DNA from: Myxocyprinus asiaticus
Taxonomy: Eukaryota; Chordata; Actinopteri; Cypriniformes; Catostomidae
NCBI RefSeq assembly: GCF_019703515.2
Contig: NC_059346.1
Coordinates: forward strand, 48,777,501-48,841,500
Length of the DNA stretch: 64,000 bases
Direction: 5' to 3'
Under the pieces are notes generated by a model, which was not told the DNA's origin, searched no databases, and saw nothing but the letters and a program-made list of their open reading frames with translations. The stretch's first letter is position 1; each line of letters opens with the position of its first letter. The translations under genes were made by a program, and so were the position numbers. This document shows positions 10,468-24,267 of this stretch, piece after piece.

Positions 10468-13400
10468 TGTGTGTGTGTGTGTGTATCAGTATACCGTGAG
10501 AAATGTCTTGGTAAAATTATCAAAAGGCATTGCAGAGGTGAATTTTAGTGTGTGAATTTTATTTTGTTTTCTATGAGTAAACAAACACTAACAGCTGAAA
10601 TCAACTTAACCATCTTTATTCAACACTCCTTTTCCAAGTTTTACCATCCACTTAAAACAATAAAGAATTTTGTGCAAGCATAACATCAGGTTTTCTGGAT
10701 GACTGTTCCCCTAAAAACCATCATTAAGTACCGAATATATTAAACAGTTAATCAATACTTATGTCTTCACTCTTCTCTCTCTTTTCTTAAACAGTAAAGT
10801 AAGTTTTTGGTTGTTTTTGAACCAACAACAAGCCTTGTATAAATGTGTGCACTTTGCTAACCACATAGCTAAATCTAGAAAATAGAACCGAGAATGCCAA
10901 ACATAAGCAAAGCAGCCTATTTAAAATGTACATTTTTCATATAAGTGGAGGTGCATTACTCAGTCTCCACACTCTGCTGTCACATCTCTAGCTCTCTCAC
11001 CCAAGTGAGGGAGCGTTACCGCAGCGTGTAGCATTTATGTCGGAGCTGACATTAGCTAATGTTGATGTAACGTAACTTTATACATATTAGCTACATAGAT
11101 TTATGTGGCCTGTCTCATCATTGTTTATCACAAGCAAAAACGTAACTTGGGAACAACAATTTGTCACTACATGCCCTGTCCCCTCAATCTCTCACAAAGT
11201 TAACACTGCATTAGCTACATCCCTCAATATATGTTAACTAAACTAGGTAGCTTGTGCACCTAGCTAGGTGGCAAATAGCTGGCAAGCAACTGAAACTAGC
11301 ATCCTAAAAAACAGTATACATAGGTATGTACAGCTAATATTCGCTAAATCTCTTTGGGTGAGGAGTGAAGATGAGTTTAGGTACTGATGCTGCATTCCAT
11401 TCATCTTCCTGAGTGCCGACAAGATAGTGTGACGGCATCTCGGCGAAGTCGGAGTTTAAAATTTCCGCATGACTTTCCAAGTTGTTATTACGACTTCAAG
11501 TGGCGTTCCATTTCACTTTTCCCAGTAGGAAGTTGGAAAACCTGACTTTCCGAGTTGAATGGAATGCAGCAAGAGGCAGATTGCTAACGTTAGCTAGTTA
11601 GCTTTGCAAGCATCACTTACGCTTAGTTTGCCTTTCTTTATGCTTCCTTTCTAAGTGCAGATAAAAGCTTTACGTGGTCCCAGCCGTCTCGGTAAGCATT
11701 GCACTGCAGTATTTACATCCTGCTGTGTGTTTTCTTTTGAACTCTTTGTGGTTTAGGTCAGTGTTTCCCAATGTTTTTTCTGCCACGCCACACTTTTTAC
11801 GATGAAATAATCCCATGGCACACCACTATACCACATAACTATCGTGGATAGTTTTCCTTTTCAAGAACTTGTCCATGTTTTCTGTCTGTCTTATGGGGTT
11901 TTTCCACTGCACGGTACAGCTTGACTCGACTCTGCTCGCTTTTTGGGGGTTTTCCACTGTGGATAGTACCTGGTACCTGGTACTTTTTTTAGTACCACCT
12001 CGGTCGAGGTTCCAAGCGAGCCGAGCCGATACTAAATGTGACGTCAAAACCCTGCAGATCACTGATTGGTCAGAGAGAATCGTCACTACCAGCATCACTG
12101 GATTTGCGACACAGGACATCAACCCGCTAGTTTTAAAGTTAGCAACAGCGACAGCAATATCATTTGTTCACGCGACTTTCGAATTGTAAAAAGAAATGGC
12201 TGTGCGCAAAACCACGCCGTGGTCAATAAACGAGGTGCAGACATTCTTCTCGTTAGCGATAAACGAAACGACGTGAACGAAAAAGTCTTTCAGGAAGTGT
12301 CTCAGCTGTTGGCCGCACACGGCTATCACCGGACCTACCAACAGTGTAGGGGAAAGTTAAAAAACGTAAAAGTGACTACAGAACCATCAAGGACCACAAC
12401 AGCCGGAGTGGTTCAAATAGAAGAAAGTGGAAGTGGTTCGACCAAATGGACGCTATCCATGGCAATAGACCGGCGAGCAATGGGAGGGAGAGTGCCCTGG
12501 ACTCGGCCACGGTGTTGTTGGAGTCCTGGAAAGCTTGCTTCTAAAACAACCAGGCCAATTTAACTGTTACACTTGTGTAAAATCACCATGCAACAACTGC
12601 TTTATGCAGCACAACGAGCTAGTAGCTAACAGCTAGCGGTCATGTTATTGTTTATGGTCAGTAATGTTTGTGTCGCGTTTAAGATGATGTCACGGCAGTA
12701 GAGGCGGTTGGATTCTGCAGGCACTAGGACCCCAGTGCAGCCGCCAGACTTCCCTTCAGAGGTTCAGATGTCAAACGTGAAGATTACAGTACCTCAGAAT
12801 CTACACATCGCATCACGGTGTTTTTGGACTTGTTTAATACAAGAGAATTTGCTTTTAGTTATCGTATGTAACAGTTTCTCATATTCTCTTTATGTTTCAT
12901 GAGAGAAATGCGACAAGCCACATGCATTCATAACATCTGTAACTCTATGCTGTGCACAAATAAACAACTTTAAGTCTTTGAGTAAACCAATACACCTGTT
13001 GTATTCTATTCATTCATTCGGTTCACTGACTAAATGTTTTTAATACAAGTGTGATGATGAAACATCATTTTGTGGGCATGTGAGGAGTTGTGTTTGACAG
13101 CGGACTAGAGTTTGTTAGAACAATAATGAGTGACAAATGATTGATCAAATTATTATCAAGTTATTGCTTGCATTTGAAGCAGGAAGTTTTACATCCAATC
13201 ATAGTAATGATGTTAACAAATAAATCAGACAATGCACAGGCAATTTAGTGATATCCCCACAGTTGTGGTCTTGACCGGTCTTGAAATAAAATCCCGAGTC
13301 CTCTTTGTCTGAGACCGAGTAAAACTGCGGTCGATTCCGAGAAGGACCGATCTCGAGTACTACAACACTGCTCTCATGCTCTTTTCTATAGTTAAGGGAA

Positions 13401-14217
13401 ATAAATTTAAAATGGGCATGCTAGCTTTGAAGTATACTTGATCATATAATATAATATATACGGTTAAAAACCTGCATCTTTGCGCAATCTGGAAAATCCC
13501 CAGGTGAAATCTGATGCCTTTGTTGGATTCTTGAGAAGATCATGGGAAGGTCATAAATAAGATCTCTTTTCTTCTTATCTCTGCAGAAAACTAAAGGCAT
13601 CTCTTCTTTTAGACAGCTAATGATGTAAGCGTGAGCCTGTGGGTGAAGAAGTGAGATAAGAGAAAACTCATTAATGTTTTAGTATCAACTAACCAACACA
13701 AGAAGGTACATGCAGTTCAGAGGTATTTCAGAACTACATTCTTACAATCATAAAGTGCATTTTTCTTTCTCAAAAAGACACTTCACACATTCTTTTGTTT
13801 GCTTTGATCTTATTTGCTTTCATGGGAGTGAATGGCTTCCACATTTTCAAGCAAAAGCACCTATAGGTATGTCACACATTGTGTAATTGTGACACAGCAC
13901 AATTTTCTGGTCATCAGGACCCAGATGAATTAATATGGTGAATCTCAAATAAAGAGGTTACATTTGGCACCAAAATCAAATAAAAATGTAAGACATTATA
14001 TGTTGCCAAAAGAAACTGAAGCTTATTTATGATTTATTTATTTATTTACTGCATTGTGCATTTTTGCATCATTGCTGTATGTGTCTTTACATTTAAAGTT
14101 TTCTGTAATTCCCATTAATCTCAGTGGTGATTCTCATTATATTATCATTACTGTAATATTTAAATTTTTACTGTATTATATTTAAGTACTGTAATTCAGT
14201 GTTTTATTACTATTATT

Positions 14218-14250
<33 letters not shown>

Positions 14251-17200
14251 TAAATCAGCATAAAGGCATAAAGTACAACTAATACTGCCATAACCTATAA
14301 ATACTGAATTATAAATTGGAGTGACTATTTGCACTAGGTGTAAATAGCACCTGCCACACACCATGGCTATTTGCACTCCAATAGTCTGGTGGAAACACAG
14401 AAATCAAAGTCAAACCTTACTTCCAAGTGTTTCTGTAATAGCGTAGCATGTAAAGACGGTATGGATGAGTTTTTATGAAGCAGATGTCGGGGACATGGTG
14501 GAGAGTTGAGAGAAAGGTATGATGTGGGTAAAATTAACCATACTTTTACTATAGTAATATTGTAGTAATCATGGTTTTTGGCCATAATTTAAATGCAGTT
14601 AACCATGGTGTTACATTAATATGGTGGTAATATAGTGACCATGTTTATTTTTGTGGTTTACTATGATTTTACTACAAAATACCATGGTGATACTATGGTT
14701 ACTGTAGTAAAACCATGGTTAATTTTTGTAAGCTAAGGTTAGGGTTAGGTTTAGGGGTAGGGTTGGTGTAGGGTGTCTATGGGACTCTAAATAAACACAA
14801 TAAATACACTGCAGTGATGCTCCTATACTGTATGTTAGTATTTAATAAGGAGTGCAAATAGAATCTATTCACATTCACTCAGTGCAAAGATGCTTTTTGT
14901 TGTTATTTACACTTAGTGTAAAAAAGCATCTATCACTATTTGCACTTAGTGCAAATGGCCGCTGCTATTATAAATACACAATTTAAATAATACAGGCCTA
15001 TCATTATTTATTTATTTAATTGAATTAATGTATTTTTATTTATTTTTTACTATTATTATTTTTTGCATTACAAGAATGAGAATTGTGGGGGGAAATGTGC
15101 TTAATTGTCGTGAAAATAATGTCACAATGGCAAATTAAGGCCTAAAAATTGGCTTATTCCTTTAATTTGTGATGAAATATAATCTAGATATGTTCTTGAC
15201 AGGTTTAGATTCAACCACATACCTACTGGTAAGTACAATAAACCGACATCTCTACAGGTCCAAGGGCATTAAATGTCTCCTTTTAGTGTATACAGTATAC
15301 TGTAATTAAAATATAAATGAATGTTTATAAAAGTCATTTTGATAGTGGAAAGCAAATCAAGAGTGGAATGTACGAGTAACTGGTTTTCGACTATTTGTGA
15401 TTGGGCAACCTCACCCTCACAAGCCGTGCCCGTTTGACCAGATCATTGAGTTTTCTCAATGCAGAATTCCGTGGCAGGTTCTGAATATCTGCAAAAAGGT
15501 CTGCCTCCTCTTGCTCAAACAGTCTTCGATTATCTGTCATACGCATAGGAGAGGACCAGAAAGACCCAATGTAGACCCTGAGAACCTCTGGAGTGCAGAA
15601 CACTTTTCCTAGTGACCACATGAGTGCGCCGTACACTCGCATCAGCTCCTGGGTGTCCACCATGTCAGCCTTGTTGAGCACCACTCTGAGTTTGTCCTCA
15701 TTGCCTCGCAATGCCATTATAGTGCGTGAGAACTCATCAGAGATCTCTAGCTTATGTGCATCACACAAGAGGATGATGCGGTCTACATGCTCCGCAAACC
15801 AGCAAATCACTGCTGGAAAATCATACCCTAAAAGAAGAGAGAGAAATGTTGAGGTAATATACAGTCAGCATCAGTGCATATTATGCACCAAATGCCATTG
15901 CGTGTACTTAAGGGCTGATCTGAGAGCTCACTCTACTGTTAATATTTGTAGTCTGAGGGTGACATCAGTGAAAAGTTCCACTCCACCTCTGCAAATCACT
16001 TGCATATGGCACAAGAAGGCCTGGTGAAAGGCTTAACACTTGACTACCCTGCTGAAAAGAAAAAAAAAAAAAAAAAAAAAAAAAACTCCAGCTAAAACTA
16101 GCCTAAGATAGTGTGATGGTCTAAGGTGGTTTAAGCTGGTCTCAGCTAGTTTAAAGGGATAGTTCACCCAAAAATGAAAATTCTCTCATCATTTACTCAC
16201 TTTCATGCCATCCCAGATGTATATGACTCTCTTTCTTCTCCTGAACAATAACAAAGATTTTAAGAAAAATATTTCAGTTTTGTAGGTCCATACAATGCAA
16301 GTGAATGCTGGCCAGAACTTTGAAGGACCAAAAAGCAAATATAGGTAGCATAAAAATAATCCATAAGACTGCAGTAGCTAAATCCATATCTTTAGAAGTG
16401 ATGTGCTACAGTTGAAGTCAGAAGATTACATACACTCATTTACAAACTCATTTTTTAACCACTCCACAGATTTCATATTAGCAAACTATAGTTTTGGCAA
16501 GTCGTTTAGGACGTCTACTTTGTGCATGACACAAGTAATTTTTCCAACAATTGTTTACAGACAGATTGTTTCACTTTTAATTGACTATATCACAATTCCA
16601 GTGTGTCAGAAGTTTACATACACTATGTTAACTGTGCCTTTAAGCAGCTTGGAAAATTCCAGAAAATTATGTCATGCCTTTAGGCAATTAGCCAATTAGC
16701 TTCTGACAGGGTAATTGGCTAATTGGAGTCAATTGGAGGTGTACCTGTGGATGTATTTTATGGCCTACCTTCAAACTCCGTGCCTCTTTGTTTGACATCA
16801 TAAGAAAATCAAAAGAAATCAGCCAAGACCTCAGAAATAAAATTGTGGTCCACCACAAGTCTGGTTCATCCTTGGGAGCAATTTCCAAATGGCTGAAGGT
16901 ACCACGTTCATCTGTACAAACGATAGTACGCAAGTATAAACACTATGGGTCCACACAGCCATCATACCGCTCAGGAAGGAGATGAATTCTGTCTCCTGGA
17001 GATGAATGTAGTTTGGTTTGAAAAGTGCAAATGCTAGAGGAAACAGGTAGACAAGTATCTATATCCACAGTAAAATGAGTCCTATATCGACATAACCTGA
17101 AAGGCTGCTCAGAAAGGAAGAAGCCACTGCTCCAAAACCACCATAAAAAAGCCAGACTACAGTTTGAATGTGCACATGGGGACAAAGATCTTACTTTTTG

Positions 17201-20200
17201 GAGAAATGTCCTCTGGTCTGATGAAACAAAAATGTAACTGTTTGGCCATAATTACCATTGTTATGTTTGGAGGAAAAAGGGTGAGGCTTGTAAGCTGAAG
17301 AACACCATCCCAACCGTGAAGCGTGGGGGTGGCAGCATCATGTTATAGGGGTGCTTTGCTGCAGGAGGGACTGGTGCACTTCACAAAATAGATGGCATCA
17401 TGAGGAAGGAAAATTATGTGGATATATTGAAGCAATATCTAAAGACATCAGCCAGAAAGTTAAAGCTCGGTCACAAATGGGTCTTCCAAATGGACAGTGA
17501 CCCCAAGCTTTCCTCCAAAGTTGTGGCAAAATGGCTTAAGGACAGCAAAGTCAAGGTATTGTAGTTGCCGTCACAAAGCCCTGACCTCAATCCGATAGAA
17601 AATTTGTGGGCAGAACTGAAAAAGCGTGTGTGAGCAAGGAGGCCTACAAACCTGACTCGGTTACACCTGTTCTGTCTGGAGGAATGGGACAAAATTCCAG
17701 CAACTTATTGTGAGAAGCTTGTGGAAGGCTACCCAAGTAGTTTGACCCAAGTTAAACAATTTAAATGTAATGCTACCATATACTAATAAAGTGTATGTAA
17801 ACTTCTGACCCACTGGGAATGTGATGAAAGAAATAAAAGCTGAAATAAATAATTCTCTCTACTATTTATTCTGACATTTCACATAAAGTAGTGATCCTAA
17901 CTGACCTAAGACAGGCAATGTTTTCTACGATTAAATGTCAGGAATTGTAAAAAAACTGAGATTAAATTTATTTGGCTAAGGTGTATGTAAACATCTGACT
18001 TCAACCAGTGTGGGTGAGAAACAGATAAATATTTAAAGGGGTCATGACATACTCTTATTTTAATAGTTTTATTATCTTCCCTGAGGTCCACTGATAATGT
18101 TAGTAATGTTTTTTTTTTTTTTAACCAAAACAGTAATACAGGTGCATCTCAATAAATTAGAATGTCCTGGAAAAGTTCATTTATTTCAGTAATTCAACTC
18201 AAATTATGAAACTCGTGTATTAAATAAATTAAATGCACACAGACTGAAGTAGTTTAAGTCTTTGGTTCTTTTAATTGTGATGATTTTGGCTCACATTTAA
18301 CAAAAACCCACCAATTCACTATCTCAAAAAATTAGAATATGGTGACATGCCAATCAGCTAATCAGCTCAAAACACCTGCAAAGTTTTCCTGAGCCTTCAA
18401 AATGGTCTCTCAGTTTGGTTCACTAGGCTACACAATCATGGGGAAGACTGCTGATCTGACAGTTGTCCAGAAGACAATCATTGACACCCTTCACAAGGAG
18501 GGTAAGCCACAAACATTCATTGCCAAAGAAGCTGGCTGTTCACAGAGTGCTGTAACCAAGCATGTTAACAGAAAGTTGAGTGGAAGGGAAAAGTGTGGAA
18601 GAAAAAGATGCACAACCAACCGAGAGAACCGCAGCCTTATGACTGTCAAGCAAAATCGATTCAAGAATTTGGGTGAACTTCACAAGGAATGGACTGAGGC
18701 TGGGGTCAAGGCATCAAGAGCCACCACACACAGACATGTCAAGGAATTTGGCTACAGTTGTCATATTCCTCTTGTTAAGCCACTCCTGAACCACAGACAA
18801 CGTCAGAGGCGTCTTACCTGGGCTAAGGAGAAGAAGAACTGGACTGTTGCCCAGTGTTCCAAAGTCCCCTTTTCAGATGAGAGCAAGTTTTGTATTTCAT
18901 TTGGAAACCAAGGTCCTAGAGTCTGGAGGAAGGGTGGAGAAGCTCATAGCCCAAGTTGCTTGAAGTCCAGTGTTAAGTTTCCACAGTCTGTGATGATTTG
19001 GGGTGCAATGTCATCTGCTGGTGTTGGTCCATTGTGTTTTTTGAAAACCAAAGTCACTGCACCCGTTTACCAAGAAATTTTGGAGCACTTCATGCTTCCT
19101 TCTGCTGACCAGCTTTTTAAAGATGCTGATTTCATTTTCCAGCAGGATTTGGCACCTGCCCACACTGCCAAAAGCACCAAAAGTTGGTTAAATGACCATG
19201 GTGTTAGTGTGCTTGACTGGCCAGCAAACTCACCAGACCTGAACCCCATAGAGAATCCATGGGGTATTGTCAAGAGGAAAATGAGAAACAAGAGACCAAA
19301 AAATGCAGATGAGCTGAAGGCCACTGTCAAAGAAACCTGGGCTTCCATACCACCTCAGCAGTGCCACAAACTGATCACCTCCATGCCACGCCGAATTGAG
19401 GCAGTAATTAAAGCAAAAGGAGCCCCTGCCAAGTATTGAGTACATATACAGTAAATGAACATACTTTCCTGAAGGCCAACAATTCACTAAAAATGTTTTT
19501 TTTTATTGGTCTTATGATGTATTCTAATTTTTTGAGATAGTGAATTGGTGGGTTTTTGTTAAATGTGAGCCAAAATCATCACAATTAAAAGAACCAAAGA
19601 CTTAAACTACTTCAGTCTGTGTGCTCTGAATTTATTTAATACACGAGTTTCACAATTTGAGTTGAATTACTGAAATAAATGAACTTTTCCACGACATTCT
19701 AATTTATTGAGATGCACCTGTATATGAGTTTTTGATTGAGTAATTGAGTAATATATGATCACTTTCCACTCTTTCTCTGGCTCTCTGTCTGAAACACTCA
19801 GTTTTGGCCTAAGCGCCTCCTTAAAACTTCAATATAAATGCCCACTTTAAAAATGTCAGGGTTTACACATTACGCCCATCCAACACATTGCATCCAAATA
19901 TATTAAACTGCTCATCTCTAGCACAACTGTTGACATTCAGCACCATAAATGATCAAACAGTCATGACATTAAAAATATTCATGAATTAAACTGTTTACTT
20001 ATGGTTTTACAAGTGTTTTTAACTGCCCTAGTCCTTCAATAACAGTTCCTTTGCAAAGCTTAAATCGTATAATGACAAGTCCACAAGCAATCCACGCTGA
20101 TATGAGCCAAAAAACATACAATCCACGCTGAGGAGCCGAAAAAACATACAATCCATGCTGATATGAACCAAAAAAATGCACATCCATAGTCCAAAGCACG

Positions 20201-23200
20201 GTGAATAGACGCACACACATACAGTATCACATCGCTGGAAATGCATCAAAATGGTCAAAGACATCCATCTAGTGCATGTTTACATACACCAACAATAAAA
20301 AATAGCGCAGATGGGCAAACAAACACATCCAGGATGAATTTGTGCTCAAAATAGCAAGACCCAGAGCAGCTGATGAAACCGAATGGGCTCTCCTTTTCTC
20401 CTTAAACTTGACACCGTGCCTTTTAAAAGCGGCATGAGATACATGACAACGGTCAAAGATGTCTGTCTAGTGCATGAATATATAAAAAATTAAATAAATT
20501 AGTCCAGATGGGTCCCCTTTGGTGTTCAGGAATAGATAGTAGGCCACACTAGGCCTGTCTGTCCTGCTCTCTCTCAGTTCTCCCTAGCTCTACAAACTGA
20601 GCACCAGTGGGCGGGGCCAAGGGTGCAATGATGTAAAGAAGGAATTGATGTTTTTTCGCTGAATTAATGAGCCCCCAGTGACACAGGGAAATAGCGGGAG
20701 TAGAAACGATGCATTTTTGCCGCTTGGTTTCAATAAATGCTTTTAATGCATTGAGGATTAAGTTTTGATTTCTGAAATTTACAGAAAGTTTTTTTTATAG
20801 TAGAAAGACCTCTCATACTGTGTGTCAAAATATCAAGGAAAATTTGATTCCTCATGACATGACATGAAGTACTTTTTTACTATAAATCTCCACTTTCACT
20901 TTCACATTCTTCTTATTTTGTTTTTGGCGATTCACATTCTTTGTGCATATTGCCACCTACTGGGCAGGGAGGAAAAGTGTATTGTAAAAAGGACAAAAAT
21001 GTATCTGTTTCTCACCCACACCTATCATATCACTTCTGAAGATATAGATTTATCCACTGGATCTTATGAATTACTTTTAAGCTGTTTTTATGTGTTTTTT
21101 GGACCTTCAAAGTTCTGGCCACCATTCATTTGCATTGAATGGACCTACAGAGCTGAGATATTCTTCTAAAAATCTTTGTTTCTGTTCAGCAGAAGAAACA
21201 AAGTCATACACATCTGGGATGGCATGAGGGTGAGTACATGATGGAAGAATTTTCACTTTTGGGGGAACTAATCTTTTAAGGTGGTGTCCAGCCTGACCAG
21301 CTACGAAGTGCCCAAAGCTAGCCTGTAAAACCAGTTAGCGCAATGTTGTTGTTGTTTTTTTATTGGTTGCTTTGTAACCGTTTCTCAAAAGGTTGGCTAA
21401 TGTTTGCAAAGTTTTAAAACTTTTTATATTTATTTTAAAACAATTATTAAAAAATGTATGTCACTTCATTAATATTCAGTATATTTAAAGATGTTCGTTG
21501 GGGGGGGGGGGTCTTCAATAATCAAGAATTTATGCATTTTAAATGGTTTTCAATACGAGTCAAAAACTACCTGAAAGACAAATAGAGGGCAGTTTCTAAA
21601 GACAATAGGAAGGATATGCTGGTTTTAGAAGGTTTAAGCTGATCAGCTAGAAAGTGCCCAAAATCAGACTGGGAAACCTTTTACTGTTTTTGTTTTTTTT
21701 TCTCCTGGGTATATGAGAGCAATGTTGTTTTATTTTTTCATTGGTTGCTTTATGCTATAATGTATCTCAAAAACATCCTTTACCCCTGCTGAAAAAATTG
21801 CTTAAACAAAATTAGCTTTCTTAGCTGGTTTAAGATGGTCTCCTTGCCTGGTTTGCCAGCTAGTCTTCCAACCTGATCAGCTGACAAGTGCCCAAACCCT
21901 TCTTAAACCAGTAAACCAGACCAGTCTGACTAGGGACTTCCTACCTCTGCTCATTCTGCGTCTGCCCACAGACAGGATCCCTGGTGTGTCAATGATGCTG
22001 ACACTCTCTAGAACTCTGTTAGGTATATGTGCACACTGGAATCTGAGAAACAGAAGAGATAAACATTATTCATTCCAGCTTTATAATGCATATCCAATAT
22101 CCTTAAAATTGGGAGGACATGGGAATAAGCATTTCCCAACCACAGATGCTTCCTCGAAGGGATGCAGTCAGTTGAGCCAAATAATGATTCATTTGCTCAT
22201 ATGTATCTCTCTTGGTCATATCCACCCTTTCTCAAGTGTTTGCTCTGCTGGTGCATTTATTTTGTCTGGGTCTGGCCAAATTTAGCAGAGCTTTCCCTCT
22301 TGTTTTCCTTTAGACCTTAACATTATAATTTCTGCATATTGCATCATTGATTCTGTCTCACTCACCGATTGAGGAAGGTAGTTCCAAATGGGCTGAGCTT
22401 GCGGAAGGGCTTGTTGGGGTCTACAGTTAGAGCATTACCATGAATAATGCTCTCAATCTCTCCGTGCATTATAGCGGTGAAACTATCTGTTGTGGGTTCA
22501 GGGCCTATTCGGCTTCCTGGATAATCTTGTTCAAGAAGATATCTACCACACACAGACACATCCAAACACATACATTGGAATGCATAGCTATTAATCTTTC
22601 AACAAATGTCCATCCTAGTCATATGATATGTCATCCCAAAAATCAAAAATTAGATTTTGTAGATAGAAAGCCTGTTTTTAGGACCATTAAGACAATTAAG
22701 CACCCTGCCAGCACCCCAATTCTCAGTGGCTTCCTTAAATGTGAAAACATGTACATCTGAAATGCAATTTTAAAATATTAAATATTTAAAGTAAATTTGT
22801 AAAGTAGAATTGTAACCGTATTACAGCTATGAGAATGAGATTTTTCATATTACAGTAATGGGAATTTTTAATAGTCATGGAAATAAAGCAACATATCACA
22901 ATGAAACAAATTGTAATCATCTTTATGCAAAATGATTTATATTTTTGTAATTAGATTTTGGGATGAAATATGACGTGGACATTTCTGGATTCACTCAAGT
23001 ACATATACACTGATGAGCCAAAACATTATGACCACCTGCCTAATTTGCTGTTGGTCCTCCACGTGCCGTCAAAACAGCACCGACCCGCCAAGGCATGGAC
23101 TCTACAAGACCCCTGAAGGTGTCCTGTGGTGTCTGGCACCAAGACATTAGCAGCAGATCCTTCAAGCCCTGTAAGTTGCGAGGTGGAGCCACTGTGGATC

Positions 23201-24194
23201 GGACTTGTTGGTCCAGCACATCCCACAGACGCTCAATCAAATTGAGATCTGGGGAATTTGAAGGCCAGGGCAACACCTTGAACACTTCATCGTGTTCCTC
23301 AAACAATTCCCAAACAATGTGTGCAGTGTGGCAGGGCATATTATCCAGCTGAAAGAGGCCACTGCCATCAGAGAATACCATTGCCATGATGGGGTGTACC
23401 TGGTCTGCAACAATGTTTAGGTAGGTGGCATGTGTCAAACTGAAGTCCACATGAATGGCCAGACACAGGGTTTCCCAGCAGAACACTGCCCAGAGCATCA
23501 CGCTCCCTCCACCGGCTTGTCATCTTCCCACAGTTCATCCTGGTGCCATCACTTCCCCAGGTAAATGGTGCACGCGTACATGGCCGTCCACATGATGTAA
23601 AAGAAAACAAGACTCATTGGACCAAGCTACCTTCTTCCATTGCTCCAAGGTCCAGTTCCAATGCTCACGTGCCCATTGTAGGTGCTTTCAACGGTGGACA
23701 GGGGTCATCATGGGCACTCTGACTTGTCTGCTGAAGCAGGGTGCGATGCACTGTGTGTTGTGACAATTTTGTCCTGTAACCATCATTCAAATTTTCTGTG
23801 ACTTTCAAACCTTCTGTCGATTCAGACCAGACGGGATAGCCTTCATTGCCCTCGCACATCGCTGAGCCTTGGGCTCCCAACACCCTGCCCCTGTGGTTTG
23901 TCCCTCCTCGGACCACTGTCAGTAGGTCCTCACCACAGCTCACCGGGAGCACTCCACAAGCCTTGCTGTTTCAGAGATGCTCTGACCCAGTCGTCTGTCC
24001 ATAACAATTTGGCTCTTGTCAAGGTCGCTCAGGTCTTTACTCCTGCCCATTTCTCCTGCATTCAACACGTTGACTATGAGAACTGATTGTTCGCTTACCA
24101 TCTAATCTACACAGACCTTGACATGTGGCCTTGTTAGGAGATGATCAACATTTTTTGCTATAACCTGTGAGTGGTCATAATATTTTGGCTCATC

Positions 24195-24267
<73 letters not shown>

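Larger units (their letters stand above)
10120..13370. mobile_element. hAT-like DNA element in EHD2-like intron 5
   Basis: A perfect 12-bp inverted repeat (CAGTGTTGTAGT at 10120-10131, ACTACAACACTG at 13359-13370) bounds the block. The 8 bp just outside are CTTTCATG on the left and CTCTCATG on the right, a 7/8 match to a target duplication, which fits hAT. GAGACCAAGACC-type motifs sit inside both ends (10130-10280 and 13260-13350). The interior has no hAT transposase but contains other nested repeats and a Myb/SANT-like relic. Confidence 0.6.
16151..18035 (+). repeat. Interspersed repeat (GGGATAGTTCACCC family), split by a Tc1 insertion
   Basis: The left part (16151-16408) starts GGGATAGTTCACCCAAAAAT and the right part resumes at about 18009 with GTGTGGGTGAGAAACAGATA. 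A second, uninterrupted copy in the opposite orientation at 20965-21272 has the two parts contiguous, which shows the Tc1 element between them is a later insertion. The class of this very common fish repeat is not assigned here. Confidence 0.65.
18038..20860. repeat. Long non-coding repeat with GGTCATGACAT ends, hosting a Tc1 element
   Basis: The left end contains AAAGGGGTCATGACATACTC (about 18037). The right end contains CCTCATGACATGACATGAAG (about 20851), an approximate inverse. The interior outside the Tc1 copy lacks coding sequence and contains a short tandem repeat at 20085-20172. It is probably a non-autonomous DNA element, but its boundaries are uncertain. Confidence 0.35.

Noticed and set aside
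10179..10523. Minus-strand reading frame of 114 residues with poly-His/Thr
   Set aside because: It is a product of the GT microsatellite and GAGACCAAGACC repeats, not a gene.
14182..14376. Minus-strand reading frame with an Asn run
   Set aside because: It comes from the (TTA)n microsatellite.
23095..23352. Plus-strand frames over the Tc1-like element
   Set aside because: They are antisense to the transposase relic.
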